DNA of 33,769 nucleotides from Occallatibacter sp. GTDB taxonomy: Bacteria > Acidobacteriota > Terriglobia > Terriglobales > Acidobacteriaceae. The position numbers and the translations under genes are program-made. Shown one piece after another: positions 1 through 9,082 of the stretch. The stretch is taken from positions 1 to 33,769 of the forward strand of contig JADGNO010000176.1 in NCBI GenBank assembly GCA_017883405.1. The letters run 5' to 3'. The notes under the pieces were generated by a model. It had not been told where the DNA came from. It searched no databases and worked only from the letters and a program-made list of their open reading frames with translations. Within the stretch, counting starts at the first letter, position 1. Every line of letters starts with the position of its first letter.

Positions 1-386
1 TCGCCTGCTACTGTTCCTACAACCTCAGGCCAGCCTGCCCGGTCCATCGCAGCGGCCACGGGTTGAGCCCCTCCCATTGCCGTTCGTAACACCACCTGGT
101 TCATCGCCTGCTTGGCCCGCAGACCAAAGCTTTCGATCATCTCTTCAACCGACGGCGGCGCATCCTCTGCATGGGCGGCTGCGCTTGTTCTGCGATGCCC
201 GTTTCCGTTCGGCAGCGAATACCCACTCGGGCCTTTGTTGAGCCGCAATTCATGAATGTCTCGGGAGAGCGTTGCCTGCGTCACATCAATGCCGCGTCGT
301 CGCAGCTTGCGCCGCAACTCGTCCTGGCTGCTCACCAGCGAGCTCTCCAGCACTTCCTTGATCGCATTGAGCCTTTGATGCTTCAT
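1..386 (-). CDS. argR: Arginine repressor ArgR (partial; C-terminus runs off the window edge)
   Basis: Manual reverse-complement translation: MKHQRLNAIKEVLESSLVSSQDELRRKLRRRGIDVTQATLSRDIHELRLNKG...NQVVLRTAMGGAQPVAAAMDRAGWPEVVGTVAGD. Contains the ArgR 'VTQATLSRDI' winged-helix motif and the C-terminal 'GTVAGD' motif. Not in the ORF track because it is open at the edge. Confidence 0.9.
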   Translation of the reverse strand, partial: MKHQRLNAIKEVLESSLVSSQDELRRKLRRRGIDVTQATLSRDIHELRLNKGPSGYSLPNGNGHRRTSAAAHAEDAPPSVEEMIESFGLRAKQAMNQVVLRTAMGGAQPVAAAMDRAGWPEVVGTVAG

Positions 387-458
387 CACGGCCTTCCGGT
401 CCCTTTTAAAAATCTTTACCCCAAAAAACTTGCGCGGCCCGCTAACGGAGTCCGCGCA

Positions 459-494
459 CGTATAAATATACATGACAATTGTATAAGTATGCAA
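459..494 (-). promoter_or_regulatory. Candidate tandem ARG boxes upstream of argR
   Basis: GTATAAATATAC (460-471) and TTGTATAAGTATGCAA (479-494); the TATAAATATA and TATAAGTATG cores start 21 bp apart (461 and 482). Confidence 0.5.
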
Positions 495-496
495 AC

Positions 497-1942
497 CTAT
501 TTTTGCACAGTTTCGGCCGATTCTCCTGTTGATTTTGTGGGTACCGTTTCGTCCGGATGGAGCACGGCCCGCTCGCGCCAGCGCTGCTCTTTCTTCAGCC
601 GCTTAGCCTGGTACATGGCCTCGTCAGCATTGGCCATTAAGTCATCGAGTGTTTCCTTGCCTGCCTCATCCAGAGTCACATAACCAACGCTGAGACTCAA
701 TGGGTACTCGCGCCCCTCGCTGCTGTTCTTCCGCGCACAAACTTCCTTCAGCCGATTAGCCGCCGTCGCAATCGATCTGCGGCTGAACTGGCCGGCAACG
801 GCAAACTCGTCGCCGCCGATGCGCCCTAGTACGTCCGTATCGCGAAACGTTGTGCGCAAGATAGCAGCGCTCTCTGAGATGTATGCTGAGCCCACCTGGT
901 GTCCCAGCGAATCGTTGATCACCTTCAGATCGTCCAAATCGATAAACATGACTGAGAACTGAACTTTGGATCGCTGCGCCATGCGCATGGCCTGTTCCGC
1001 AAGTAAATGGAAGCCCCTTAAATTATGGAGACCCGTCAATTCGTCGCGCAACGCCAACGCATTAATTTCGGTTTCCATTCCGTTGATCCGCCACACCAGG
1101 TAGAGCAACATTGATATGGAAAAAACTGCGGCTGCCGAGGCCAGCAACGCGGTGATGTAATGCGGCGGCATCACGCCCACGCCGATAATCCGAACTCTCG
1201 TAGCTTCGCGAAAAAACGGCGCCAATAGCAGGATGGGCGAGAGAATCCGGGCGAGGTTGCCGCCATTTCCGCCACCCGCATAGATGGAAAAAATGCCATT
1301 TTCAGTCCGGCGGAGCACAGTGAATATCGTCAGAAGCAAAAGGCAAATCAGGGTTCCGGGCGACGTGGCAACGCTGGCCGGAATTCCGAAAACTCTCCAC
1401 TCACCGAACAAGTAGCCTGAAACGACAGTAAACGTCAAAAGGCACAAAACCAGCGTGAGCACATCGCTCAACCAGACAGCGACCCGGCCTTCTACTGTCA
1501 TGGCTAACATGGTCAAGCCGAGCGCTAGAAACGCGCCCGCAGATTGAGGAGTCATTCTCATCGGTAGAACAACCCCGTGGACGTGGGAAAACGCCTCCAG
1601 CGCCGGCACGTAGGAGATGACGTATTTGAAGAGCACCAGCATGGCCAGCAGAATGACTGCGCCCGCAAGCAGTGGACTTAGCCAGCGTTTCCATCTTGTT
1701 TGTCCGGTTCCAAGAAGCATCAGGCACAGGGCGCTCAGAAGGGAAGCCGCAGCCGACTCGGGCTTCATTGGCAGCAAACTCCCCAGCACAGCCCAGAGCG
1801 GACCCGGCAAGCGCCAGGCAGCCAGTTGCACAGTCGATAGCAGGATCAATAATGCAAGGCAGGCAGTTTCAGTCCGTTCGAACCACGCAAAGATGGCTGG
1901 GTTTGGATTGCGAGGAAGCATGGTGGAAGAAGGTTTCGGCAT
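497..1942 (-). CDS. Membrane-anchored diguanylate cyclase (GGDEF domain)
   Basis: Multiple hydrophobic segments in the N-terminal part; C-terminal '...DELTGLHNLRGF...FIDLDDLKVINDSLGHQVGS...RIGGDEFAV...'. RxxD (RDTD) lies 5 residues before GGDEF. Start uncertain (ORF opens at 1987). Confidence 0.88.
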   Translation of the reverse strand: MPKPSSTMLPRNPNPAIFAWFERTETACLALLILLSTVQLAAWRLPGPLWAVLGSLLPMKPESAAASLLSALCLMLLGTGQTRWKRWLSPLLAGAVILLAMLVLFKYVISYVPALEAFSHVHGVVLPMRMTPQSAGAFLALGLTMLAMTVEGRVAVWLSDVLTLVLCLLTFTVVSGYLFGEWRVFGIPASVATSPGTLICLLLLTIFTVLRRTENGIFSIYAGGGNGGNLARILSPILLLAPFFREATRVRIIGVGVMPPHYITALLASAAAVFSISMLLYLVWRINGMETEINALALRDELTGLHNLRGFHLLAEQAMRMAQRSKVQFSVMFIDLDDLKVINDSLGHQVGSAYISESAAILRTTFRDTDVLGRIGGDEFAVAGQFSRRSIATAANRLKEVCARKNSSEGREYPLSLSVGYVTLDEAGKETLDDLMANADEAMYQAKRLKKEQRWRERAVLHPDETVPTKSTGESAETVQK

Positions 1943-2072
1943 TGTCGAAGAATGGAACCCAATCGTTCGGCAACGGCGGCCTTGCACCCGGTCCCAGTTT
2001 CAGTTTACTCCTCAACGCTACTTGGCCTGGGCGGCAATGTCTCTCCAACCACGGTGGTAGATCAACAACTTA

Positions 2073-2084
2073 CGTAATATTACG
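2073..2084. promoter_or_regulatory. Perfect 12-bp palindrome CGTAATATTACG in a divergent intergenic region
   Basis: Read directly; lies between the minus-strand GGDEF gene and the plus-strand ORF at 2160/2169. Confidence 0.35.
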
Positions 2085-2159
2085 AATGACGTAGTCAAAA
2101 TGCTCTCACGGGACGCGAACTGTTGCGCTGAATCTTGACCGTATCTGTTATGTTGTTTC

Positions 2160-2558
2160 GTGAAAGCCATGCCTCGCCCCGCCAAACGAAGTCAGAACCC
2201 TCCACACGCATTTGTCCTGGAGGCGCTCGCGCCGTTGAATCCCGAAGTCCGGCGCATGTTCTCAGGTTTCGCCGTTTACCTGGGCGACCGCATCGTTTGT
2301 ATGCTCCGCGATCACGACAAATCTCCCCGGGACAATGGCGTCTGGCTGGTTCTTTCTGACGGTACCAATCCCGCCGATCCCAAGCTCCGCCGTGAATTCC
2401 AATCCATCCGTGCAATCGAGCTTCTGGGAGACAAGATTCGCCATTGGCTTCTCATTCCAAGCGACAGTCCCACATTTGAGGCCGAGGCGCTCCACGCCTG
2501 TGACCTCCTGCGGCAACGCGATCCACGCCTCGGCCGAATCCCTGAATCAAGGCGATAA
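2160..2558 (+). CDS. Conserved hypothetical protein, possibly TfoX-N/YjbR-like
   Basis: 132-aa ORF, GTG at 2160 or ATG at 2169; 'VRRMFSGFAVYLGDRIVCMLRD' resembles the TfoX N-terminal 'MFGG.g.y' pattern. Confidence 0.55.
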   Translation: MKAMPRPAKRSQNPPHAFVLEALAPLNPEVRRMFSGFAVYLGDRIVCMLRDHDKSPRDNGVWLVLSDGTNPADPKLRREFQSIRAIELLGDKIRHWLLIPSDSPTFEAEALHACDLLRQRDPRLGRIPESRR

Positions 2559-2673
2559 GGCCCTCTGATATTATGGCGACTCCCACAATCCAAGCGCATC
2601 GCCATCCCGCGCTGATACACTCTCGTTTGTCCCCAGCTAGAGCTTCGGCACACATGTTTTCTTACTGACAACC

Positions 2674-4470
2674 ATGAATCCGCCCATCTCTACCATCAAC
2701 GATCTTTTTTGCCGCGTCGCTTCGGCAGCCAATCCTCGTGCCGTACTCTGGCAGGACGAATTTGGCCAATGGCAGCCCATCTCTTCAGACCAGATCTACC
2801 AGCGTGTTCGTGCGCTGGCCCAGGCGTTTCTGAGTTGGGGAGCGCAAAAGGGAGACCGGATCGCACTCATTGCAGAGAACCGCTGGGAGTGGGTTGTTAC
2901 CGATTTTGCTGCGCTCGCCATCGGCGCCGCCGACGTGCCCATCTACCCCACCCTCACCGGCGAGCAGATTGCCGAGCTTATTGCCGATGCCGGCTGCCGC
3001 ATTGCCGTCGTGTCCACCCGTCAGCAATATGACAAGCTCAACTCAGTCCGCGCACGCACCTCGCTCGAACGCATCGTGATTATGGACGCGCCTGCACCCG
3101 AGGGCGCCATCTCATTTGGCACTTTGATCGACGATTACGATAATCGCGGCGCAGAGCGTGATCCGGTTTTTGACGCGCTCGTGCGTTCCGTCGAACCAAA
3201 AGATCTGGCCACGCTCATCTACACATCCGGCACAACGGGGGAGCCCAAGGGCGTTGCCCTTACGCATGGCAACATTGCCGCCAACCAGAATTACGCTCCG
3301 CAGGAATTCTCATTCAATTCCACGGACGCCTGCATATCGTTCCTGCCGCTCTCGCATGTGACCGCGCGCGCACTTGACTATGTGATGTATAACTCCGGCG
3401 CACAAGTGGTTTACTGCTCGCAATTCGACAAGCTGCCGCAGGCGATGAAGGAAATCAAGCCGACGGTCATCGTCGGCGTGCCGCGCGTTTTTGAAAAAAT
3501 CCGCCAGGCGGTCGAAAGTCGCTCCGCGCTGTCGCCCGTCAAAAAGCGGTTGCTCGCATGGGCCATTCGCACGGGCTCCAACTTTATTGACACGGTCTAT
3601 GACGGCCGCAAGCCATCGTCAACACGATGGGGCCTGGCGAACAAGCTCGTCTACTCCAAGGTGAGTGAGGCCTTTGGTGGCCGCGTTAAGGTCTTTGTCT
3701 CCGGTGGCGCTCCTCTCGGCATCGACACGGCTCGCTGGTTCGCTTCAGTAGGCATCGCGCTCTGGGAAGGGTACGGGCTTACCGAAACTTCGCCGGTCAT
3801 TTCTCTCAACACGCCGCGGCACCACCGCATGGGCGCTGCCGGCATGCCGATTGGCAATGTTGAACTCAAATTTGCTGAAGACGGCGAGCTGCTGGTACGT
3901 GGACCGTCAGTTTTCCCCGGCTACTGGAACAAGCAGGATGCGAACGCGGAATGCTTTGATGCCGCAGGCTGGTTCAGGACCGGCGACATTGGCCATTTTG
4001 ATGCCGACGGCTTTCTGTACATTACCGATCGCAAGAAGGAACTGCTGAAAACCTCGGGCGGCAAAATGGTGGCGCCCCAGCCAATTGAGAACAAGCTGAA
4101 GAACAGCATTCTGGTTGCCCAGGCGGCACTGGTCGGCGACAAACATAAGTTCATCTCCGCGCTCATCTCGCCGAATTTCGTAGCTCTTGAGGATTGGGCC
4201 AGGCAACACGGTGTCGAGGCCGGCTCGCGTGCCGATCTGGTGGCGCACAGCCGGGTTGTTGCGCTCTATGGAGAAATTGTCCGCGAAGTAAACGGCTCCC
4301 TTGCCAACTTCGAAACGCTCAAGCGTTTCCGCGTGGTGGCCGATGAGTGGACACAGGAGAGCGGCGAGCTGACCCCGTCAATGAAGCTCAAACGCCGGGT
4401 GCTTACACAGAAGTACGCGGCGGCAATTGCCGAGCTTTACGAGGACGAAGCAACCGCACGAGGCGAATAG
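2674..4470 (+). CDS. AMP-dependent long-chain acyl-CoA synthetase (FadD/FadD15-like)
   Basis: AMP-binding motif 'LIYTSGTTGEPKGVALTHGN', 'GYGLTETSPVIS', 'GWFRTGDIGHFDADGFLYITDRKKELLKTSGGK'. Confidence 0.93.
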   Translation: MNPPISTINDLFCRVASAANPRAVLWQDEFGQWQPISSDQIYQRVRALAQAFLSWGAQKGDRIALIAENRWEWVVTDFAALAIGAADVPIYPTLTGEQIAELIADAGCRIAVVSTRQQYDKLNSVRARTSLERIVIMDAPAPEGAISFGTLIDDYDNRGAERDPVFDALVRSVEPKDLATLIYTSGTTGEPKGVALTHGNIAANQNYAPQEFSFNSTDACISFLPLSHVTARALDYVMYNSGAQVVYCSQFDKLPQAMKEIKPTVIVGVPRVFEKIRQAVESRSALSPVKKRLLAWAIRTGSNFIDTVYDGRKPSSTRWGLANKLVYSKVSEAFGGRVKVFVSGGAPLGIDTARWFASVGIALWEGYGLTETSPVISLNTPRHHRMGAAGMPIGNVELKFAEDGELLVRGPSVFPGYWNKQDANAECFDAAGWFRTGDIGHFDADGFLYITDRKKELLKTSGGKMVAPQPIENKLKNSILVAQAALVGDKHKFISALISPNFVALEDWARQHGVEAGSRADLVAHSRVVALYGEIVREVNGSLANFETLKRFRVVADEWTQESGELTPSMKLKRRVLTQKYAAAIAELYEDEATARGE

Positions 4471-5059
4471 GCGAACCCCACCGTGTCAGATCTTTTCCGA
4501 ACAGAAGTCCTTTTATCGCCAGTATCTTCAAGCCTCTGAAGAATGGGCTTCCCAATGCACCAACGCCCAGCAAGGCGCCAAACAGAATGACGGCGTCGAT
4601 ACTCAGTCGTCCCTGCCGCGACCAGTACGCATCCGGGCTCAGGTTCAGCCATAAGGCAAACTCGTCGAGCGTAAGCGCCGCTCCCGCTCCGTAACTGACG
4701 GCCATCAGCCGGCCAAAAAAGATTGAGATTGGAGTATGGGAGCGACCCAGGTCAGCCAGCCATCCATAACCCACCAGCAAGAGAATGAGGATGCCCCACA
4801 CCAGGTGGTGAATATGCATTCCGCGGACTACGACCCACTGAAACATGCCTTCGTGGGCGGCAATCCGGTGGACGAGGAGCCGCACGCCTACAAAAGTAAG
4901 CAGAAACGAAACCGAGGCAAGGAACATGCGCTGCCGCGGCCGGTCCGGTATGGTGCTCCGCACCAGGAACCCCAGCCGGGTCAGCTGCAATAGAACCAGC
5001 AGGACGATAACCACCAGGCTGACAAATGCCAGCAGTAAAAGTGCTCCGATTCCAAGCAT
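4403..5059 (-). CDS. Integral membrane protein of unknown function
   Basis: 218-aa ORF with several hydrophobic helices (MLGIGALLLLAFVSLVVIVLLVLLQ..., HHLVWGILILLLVGYGWLA); 3' end overlaps the convergent acyl-CoA synthetase. Confidence 0.7.
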   Translation of the reverse strand: MLGIGALLLLAFVSLVVIVLLVLLQLTRLGFLVRSTIPDRPRQRMFLASVSFLLTFVGVRLLVHRIAAHEGMFQWVVVRGMHIHHLVWGILILLLVGYGWLADLGRSHTPISIFFGRLMAVSYGAGAALTLDEFALWLNLSPDAYWSRQGRLSIDAVILFGALLGVGALGSPFFRGLKILAIKGLLFGKDLTRWGSPIRLVRLLRPRKARQLPPRTSV

Positions 5060-5077
5060 ATCTTTCTAAGTCTACAA

Positions 5078-5285
5078 GGGAACGAGTACAGGGGACGAGG
5101 GAACAAGAGGACAAGGTGCCGGTTCAGGAGTAACAACAGGACAAGTTCTGATCTCAAGCACCCAGACCGCTGTACCAGAGTTTCCGGTCTTCAGGTATGC
5201 ATATACGCACACTCCAATTCCCTAATCCCTTATCCCTATCCCCTGTACTTCCGTGAGCGTGGTCACGATTCCCCTTTACAGGGGC
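5078..5285. repeat. G-rich/C-rich degenerate inverted-repeat module
   Basis: AGTACAGGGGA (5085-5095) and its exact reverse complement TCCCCTGTACT (5239-5249), flanked by GGGA-type runs on one side and TCCCTA-type runs on the other; a further TACAGGGG at 5277-5284. Confidence 0.55.
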
Positions 5286-5399
5286 GGGGTACACTGTTTA
5301 AGGCGTTAAGTTCGGCGTGGCCTTGATTTGTGCGCCCATTTGCAAAAACAAATTGCTCACTGCTCGGCCAGTGGCCGCGCGATTTCAGGAGATTGTGCG

Positions 5400-6434
5400 A
5401 TGCGAGTTGCTTTGTTGACCGGTGGCGGCGACTGCCCCGGATTGAATGCGGTTATCTATGCCGCGGTGAAAAAGGGCATCAACCATTACGGTGACGAGTT
5501 CATCGGCTTCCTCGATGGCTGGAAGGGCGTTCTTGAGAATCGCTTCATTCCTCTCACCCTTGAGGCCATTGATGGTATCCAGCTGAAGGGCGGCACCATC
5601 CTTCACTCTTCGCGGACCAACGTGAAGAAGATCCCCGGCGGCATCGAGAAGGTTCAGGAAGTTCTGAAGCTAAATAAGATCGATGCGCTCATCGCACTTG
5701 GCGGCGACGATACACAGTCGGTCACGCTCTATTTGAGCGAGCACGGCCTGCCAGCTGTTGGCGTGCCCAAGACCATTGACAACGACATCAGCGGCACCGA
5801 TCAGACCTTTGGCTTTGATACCGCGGTGGCCATTGCCACTGAGGCTGTCGATCGCATTCACACCACCGCCGACTCGCATAACCGCGTGGTTGTTATTGAA
5901 GTAATGGGCCGCGACGCCGGCTGGATCGCCTACGCGGCAGGTATTGCCGGAGGCGCTCACGTAGTCCTGGTTCCCGAACTGGAAATCGACATCGACCACG
6001 TCTGCGCGCTGCTCAAGTACAACTACGATCACGGCAAGCACTATGGCGTTGTGGTCGTCGCGGAAGGCTGCCACCTGCCTGAAGTTGGCCAGGTAGTCGG
6101 CTCGGCACAGGTAGATTCCTTCGGCCACGCCCGCCTTTCAGGTATTGGCGAAGCACTGGCGGAGTTGATCGAAAAGAAGACCGGCTTTGAAACCCGCTCA
6201 GTGAACCTGGGACATACCCAGCGCGGCGGCGTGCCTACAGCGTTTGATCGCCTGCTCGGACAGCGCTATGGCCTCCATGCCATCGACATGGTGCACGAAC
6301 AGAAGTGGGGCCGCATTGCAGTTCTGCACGGCCTTGACATCACCGACATCACCATTAAGGAAGCTATCGCGACCAATCGTCGCCTCGACAAGCGCTTCTT
6401 TGATGTGATCACCGGCCTCGAAGCTAAGGTCTAA
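5400..6434 (+). CDS. 6-phosphofructokinase (PPi-type active-site signature)
   Basis: Start at 5400 with MRVALLTGGGDCPGLNAVI; 'LIALGGDDTQS', 'GVPKTIDNDISGTDQTFGFDTA', 'VVIEVMGRDAGWIA'. Confidence 0.92.
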   Translation: MRVALLTGGGDCPGLNAVIYAAVKKGINHYGDEFIGFLDGWKGVLENRFIPLTLEAIDGIQLKGGTILHSSRTNVKKIPGGIEKVQEVLKLNKIDALIALGGDDTQSVTLYLSEHGLPAVGVPKTIDNDISGTDQTFGFDTAVAIATEAVDRIHTTADSHNRVVVIEVMGRDAGWIAYAAGIAGGAHVVLVPELEIDIDHVCALLKYNYDHGKHYGVVVVAEGCHLPEVGQVVGSAQVDSFGHARLSGIGEALAELIEKKTGFETRSVNLGHTQRGGVPTAFDRLLGQRYGLHAIDMVHEQKWGRIAVLHGLDITDITIKEAIATNRRLDKRFFDVITGLEAKV

Positions 6435-6453
6435 CCAAACCCATGCTTCCATA

Positions 6454-6486
6454 AAAAAGCCATCCTCCCACGGAGGATGGCTTTTT
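6454..6486 (+). terminator. Rho-independent terminator (possibly bidirectional) after pfk
   Basis: AAAAAGCCATCCTCC CAC GGAGGATGGCTTTTT: 15-bp stem including A/T tracts, 3-nt loop. Confidence 0.9.
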
Positions 6487-6583
6487 GCTTTTGCAGGAAA
6501 TTCTTGAACGGCATCCGGCCCAATAGAATTGCAGAAGTAACAATCGAAGCACAGCCCATGCTGACCTGCTGACTTGCTGCCTT

Positions 6584-7051
6584 ATGGACTACCGCCTTTA
6601 TCGCGACGACGATTTCACGCAGCTCTACAATATCGAGCTTGCGTGTTTCGAGCCCCCGTTTCGTTTTTCGCGGCAGACAATGCGGCGGCTCATCGCCGAT
6701 CCTGACTCCGCAACCTGGATCGCAGAGGAGCAGGAGCAAATGGCGGGCTTCGCCATCCTCTACTGGGCGCAACCGCCGGAGCAGCCCCTCGCCTACATCC
6801 AAACGCTGGAAGTACTGCCCGCGCATCGCAGTCGCGGAGTTGGTCGCGAGTTGCTGCGTCGCGTAGAAGAATCGGCCAGCTCCGCAGGAGCACACGTCAT
6901 CTGGCTGCACGTAGCCGAGAGCAACGCGCCTGCCATTCGCCTCTATGAGGCGCACGGTTACAGCCAGCAGGGCAGGGAAGAGAATTTCTACGCCAAGGGC
7001 ATTCCAGCCCTGCTTTACGCCAAGCCAATAGAACACTCTCCAACTGCTTAA
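6584..7051 (+). CDS. GNAT N-acetyltransferase, RimI-like
   Basis: 'LAYIQTLEVLPAHRSRGVGRELLRRVEESASSAGAHVIWLHVAESNAPAIRLYEAHGY' is a typical GNAT acetyl-CoA binding region. Confidence 0.85.
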   Translation: MDYRLYRDDDFTQLYNIELACFEPPFRFSRQTMRRLIADPDSATWIAEEQEQMAGFAILYWAQPPEQPLAYIQTLEVLPAHRSRGVGRELLRRVEESASSAGAHVIWLHVAESNAPAIRLYEAHGYSQQGREENFYAKGIPALLYAKPIEHSPTA

Positions 7052-7129
7052 CGTCGGTCTTTCCTAAGCTTTGTGTCTGCCATCGGCAAAATTGCAATAC
7101 GATGTACGGGCCATTTGAAGCCCGAGTTC

Positions 7130-8788
7130 TTATTTGCCCGCTGCGTCTGCTTTTGTAATGAAAGCAGCGACGCGGTCGTGAAGTTGCTTGCGGCACTCAT
7201 CGTTCACGTACGCCATGTGCCCAGCCTCGTACCAGTCGTATTCGATGTTTTTCGTCAAAGAATCAGGGATCGACAAGTGCCGTTCTTCGTACATCGCCGC
7301 AAAGAATGGCGTGGCGAGATCATAGTAACCGTCATTCAACATGATCTTCAGGTTGGGATTGGTCTTCATGGCGTTCGCCAGATCCTCGCTGACATCCAGA
7401 CCGATTGCGGCTGCCAATCCTCCGCTTTGCCCGCTCCTCGACAAATCCCAACGCGCGCCATCGAACAATGCACGGGGCAAATAGGTGGAGGCCGCACCAT
7501 ATTTAAGATCGTTGTGAAGATAACTGTTGATAAGAGAGAAGTAGGCGGAAGAAATGGCGGCACTTTGCGGATCGTATTCTGCGCCTTCGCTCAGTGGATC
7601 AAGGGTGGGTCCGAGATACCGAGTGTCATATCGGCCCGTGGTCATGTTGTCATCGTCGGCAAAGGCTTTCTCGAACTGGCCACCATTGATGCGCAAGTTG
7701 GCTTTTAGAACATACGCGACTGGCAAACCAGTGTAACGGTGAATCTTCTCGGCGACCGACTGTTTGTCAGATGAGCTTAGCGCAGTTCCCTGGGCCAGTG
7801 CATGCGTGTACTCGCCCATTGCGAATTCTTCAACTTCATTCAGAAACGGGGCGAGCGCGGGTGGCAGAGGAGACAGTTTCTTGTGGTACCAGGCCGTGGC
7901 CGCAAAAGTGGGCAGCGCGAGCGCATAAGGAAGGTCCATTCCCGGCCGGGCTCCGCCGACGCCGATGCCAACAGGAAAATTGAAGATCTGGCCGAGAAGC
8001 ATAACGCCGTTCAAGTCGATGTTCTTCTTGTTCTCAAGATCATTTGCCAGAACAGCAGAGCGGGTAGTTCCATAGCTCTCGCCAAACAGAAACTTGGGTG
8101 AGTTCCAGCGATCATATTTTGAGAGAAAGCGAGCGATGAAACGGGCAAAAGCCTCTGCATCCTGGTCCACGCCCCAGAACGCTTTCCCTGCATCCTTGCC
8201 AATCAGGCGGCCAAATCCTGTGCCGGGCATGTCAATGAAGACCAGGTCACTGACGTCGAGCAGGCTGTCGGTATTTTCAACCAACTTGTAGGGAGCCCCC
8301 GGGAGATGCGTGTCTCCGTTAGTCTCAACATATTTTGGCCCTAGCGAGCCCAAGTGCAACCACATGGTCGAACTGCCTGGTCCGCCGTTATAGAAAAACG
8401 TGACTGGCCTTGACTCGGCTTTGGCGTCCTTCTTGAAATACGCAACGTAGAACATGCGCGCAACCGGCGGGGCATCGGCGGGATCCTTTGGCGCGGAGAC
8501 TGCCAGCTGTGTGCCCGGCAATGGCTTTCCGTCCGGCTCGAGCTGCGCGTCCTGAGAGTCGGTTGCTCCCACGGTGATGGTGCCGGCAATGGCGGTGTAG
8601 ATAATGTGCTTACCGCCGGCATTCACTTCGCCCTGTGTCGTTGCGTCAGGTTCGGCGGCGGTCAATTCGGCAGCCTTCTCTACGGATGCAGTCTTTGTGG
8701 CTGCGTCGTCTGAGGCGTAGATGACGGCGGGCACAAGGCACCAAGCCGCAGCAGCCACGGCCGAGGCAATTCTCAAAACCAAAGTCAT
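7130..8788 (-). CDS. Exported S10-family (serine carboxypeptidase-like) peptidase
   Basis: Signal peptide at N-terminus; 'FFYNGGPGSSTMWLHLGSLGPKYV', 'FLFGESYGTTRSAVLANDLE', C-terminal 'NDGYYDLATPF' and 'YEAGHMAYV'. Confidence 0.88.
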   Translation of the reverse strand: MTLVLRIASAVAAAAWCLVPAVIYASDDAATKTASVEKAAELTAAEPDATTQGEVNAGGKHIIYTAIAGTITVGATDSQDAQLEPDGKPLPGTQLAVSAPKDPADAPPVARMFYVAYFKKDAKAESRPVTFFYNGGPGSSTMWLHLGSLGPKYVETNGDTHLPGAPYKLVENTDSLLDVSDLVFIDMPGTGFGRLIGKDAGKAFWGVDQDAEAFARFIARFLSKYDRWNSPKFLFGESYGTTRSAVLANDLENKKNIDLNGVMLLGQIFNFPVGIGVGGARPGMDLPYALALPTFAATAWYHKKLSPLPPALAPFLNEVEEFAMGEYTHALAQGTALSSSDKQSVAEKIHRYTGLPVAYVLKANLRINGGQFEKAFADDDNMTTGRYDTRYLGPTLDPLSEGAEYDPQSAAISSAYFSLINSYLHNDLKYGAASTYLPRALFDGARWDLSRSGQSGGLAAAIGLDVSEDLANAMKTNPNLKIMLNDGYYDLATPFFAAMYEERHLSIPDSLTKNIEYDWYEAGHMAYVNDECRKQLHDRVAAFITKADAAGK

Positions 8789-9082
8789 TCTCGTCCTCCT
8801 TCAGGGGAAAGTGTTTTGAATGCTAAGTATAGACACCAATTTTCGGCTCACGATTTTTAATTTCAGCGATGGGAGCCGTGCAGTCGCGAATTGGCCACGG
8901 AGATCTGTCAATTGATCCAATCGCGTCCTTCTCTAGTGCGGTTGCTTTGCAGGTCGCATGGATTTATTCTTCTCTATCTGACTCTTGGCGTATCCGCTCC
9001 CTTGTCAGCGGCACTTAATAAAGGCTCCGGGAGCCGGTATCTTTTCTACTTTGCAATCTTGTGTTCTCGTGGAGACAGAAAT

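Noticed and set aside
6431-7036. 201-aa minus-strand ORF
   Set aside because: Antisense to the GNAT gene and running through the terminator hairpin.
7073-7708. 211-aa plus-strand ORF
   Set aside because: Antisense to the S10 peptidase C-terminus, which has clear catalytic motifs.
8836-8894. Imperfect inverted repeat CCAATTTTCGGCTC...GAGCC...CGAATTGG upstream of deoC
   Set aside because: Arms are interrupted and uneven; too weak to call an operator or structured RNA without comparative data.
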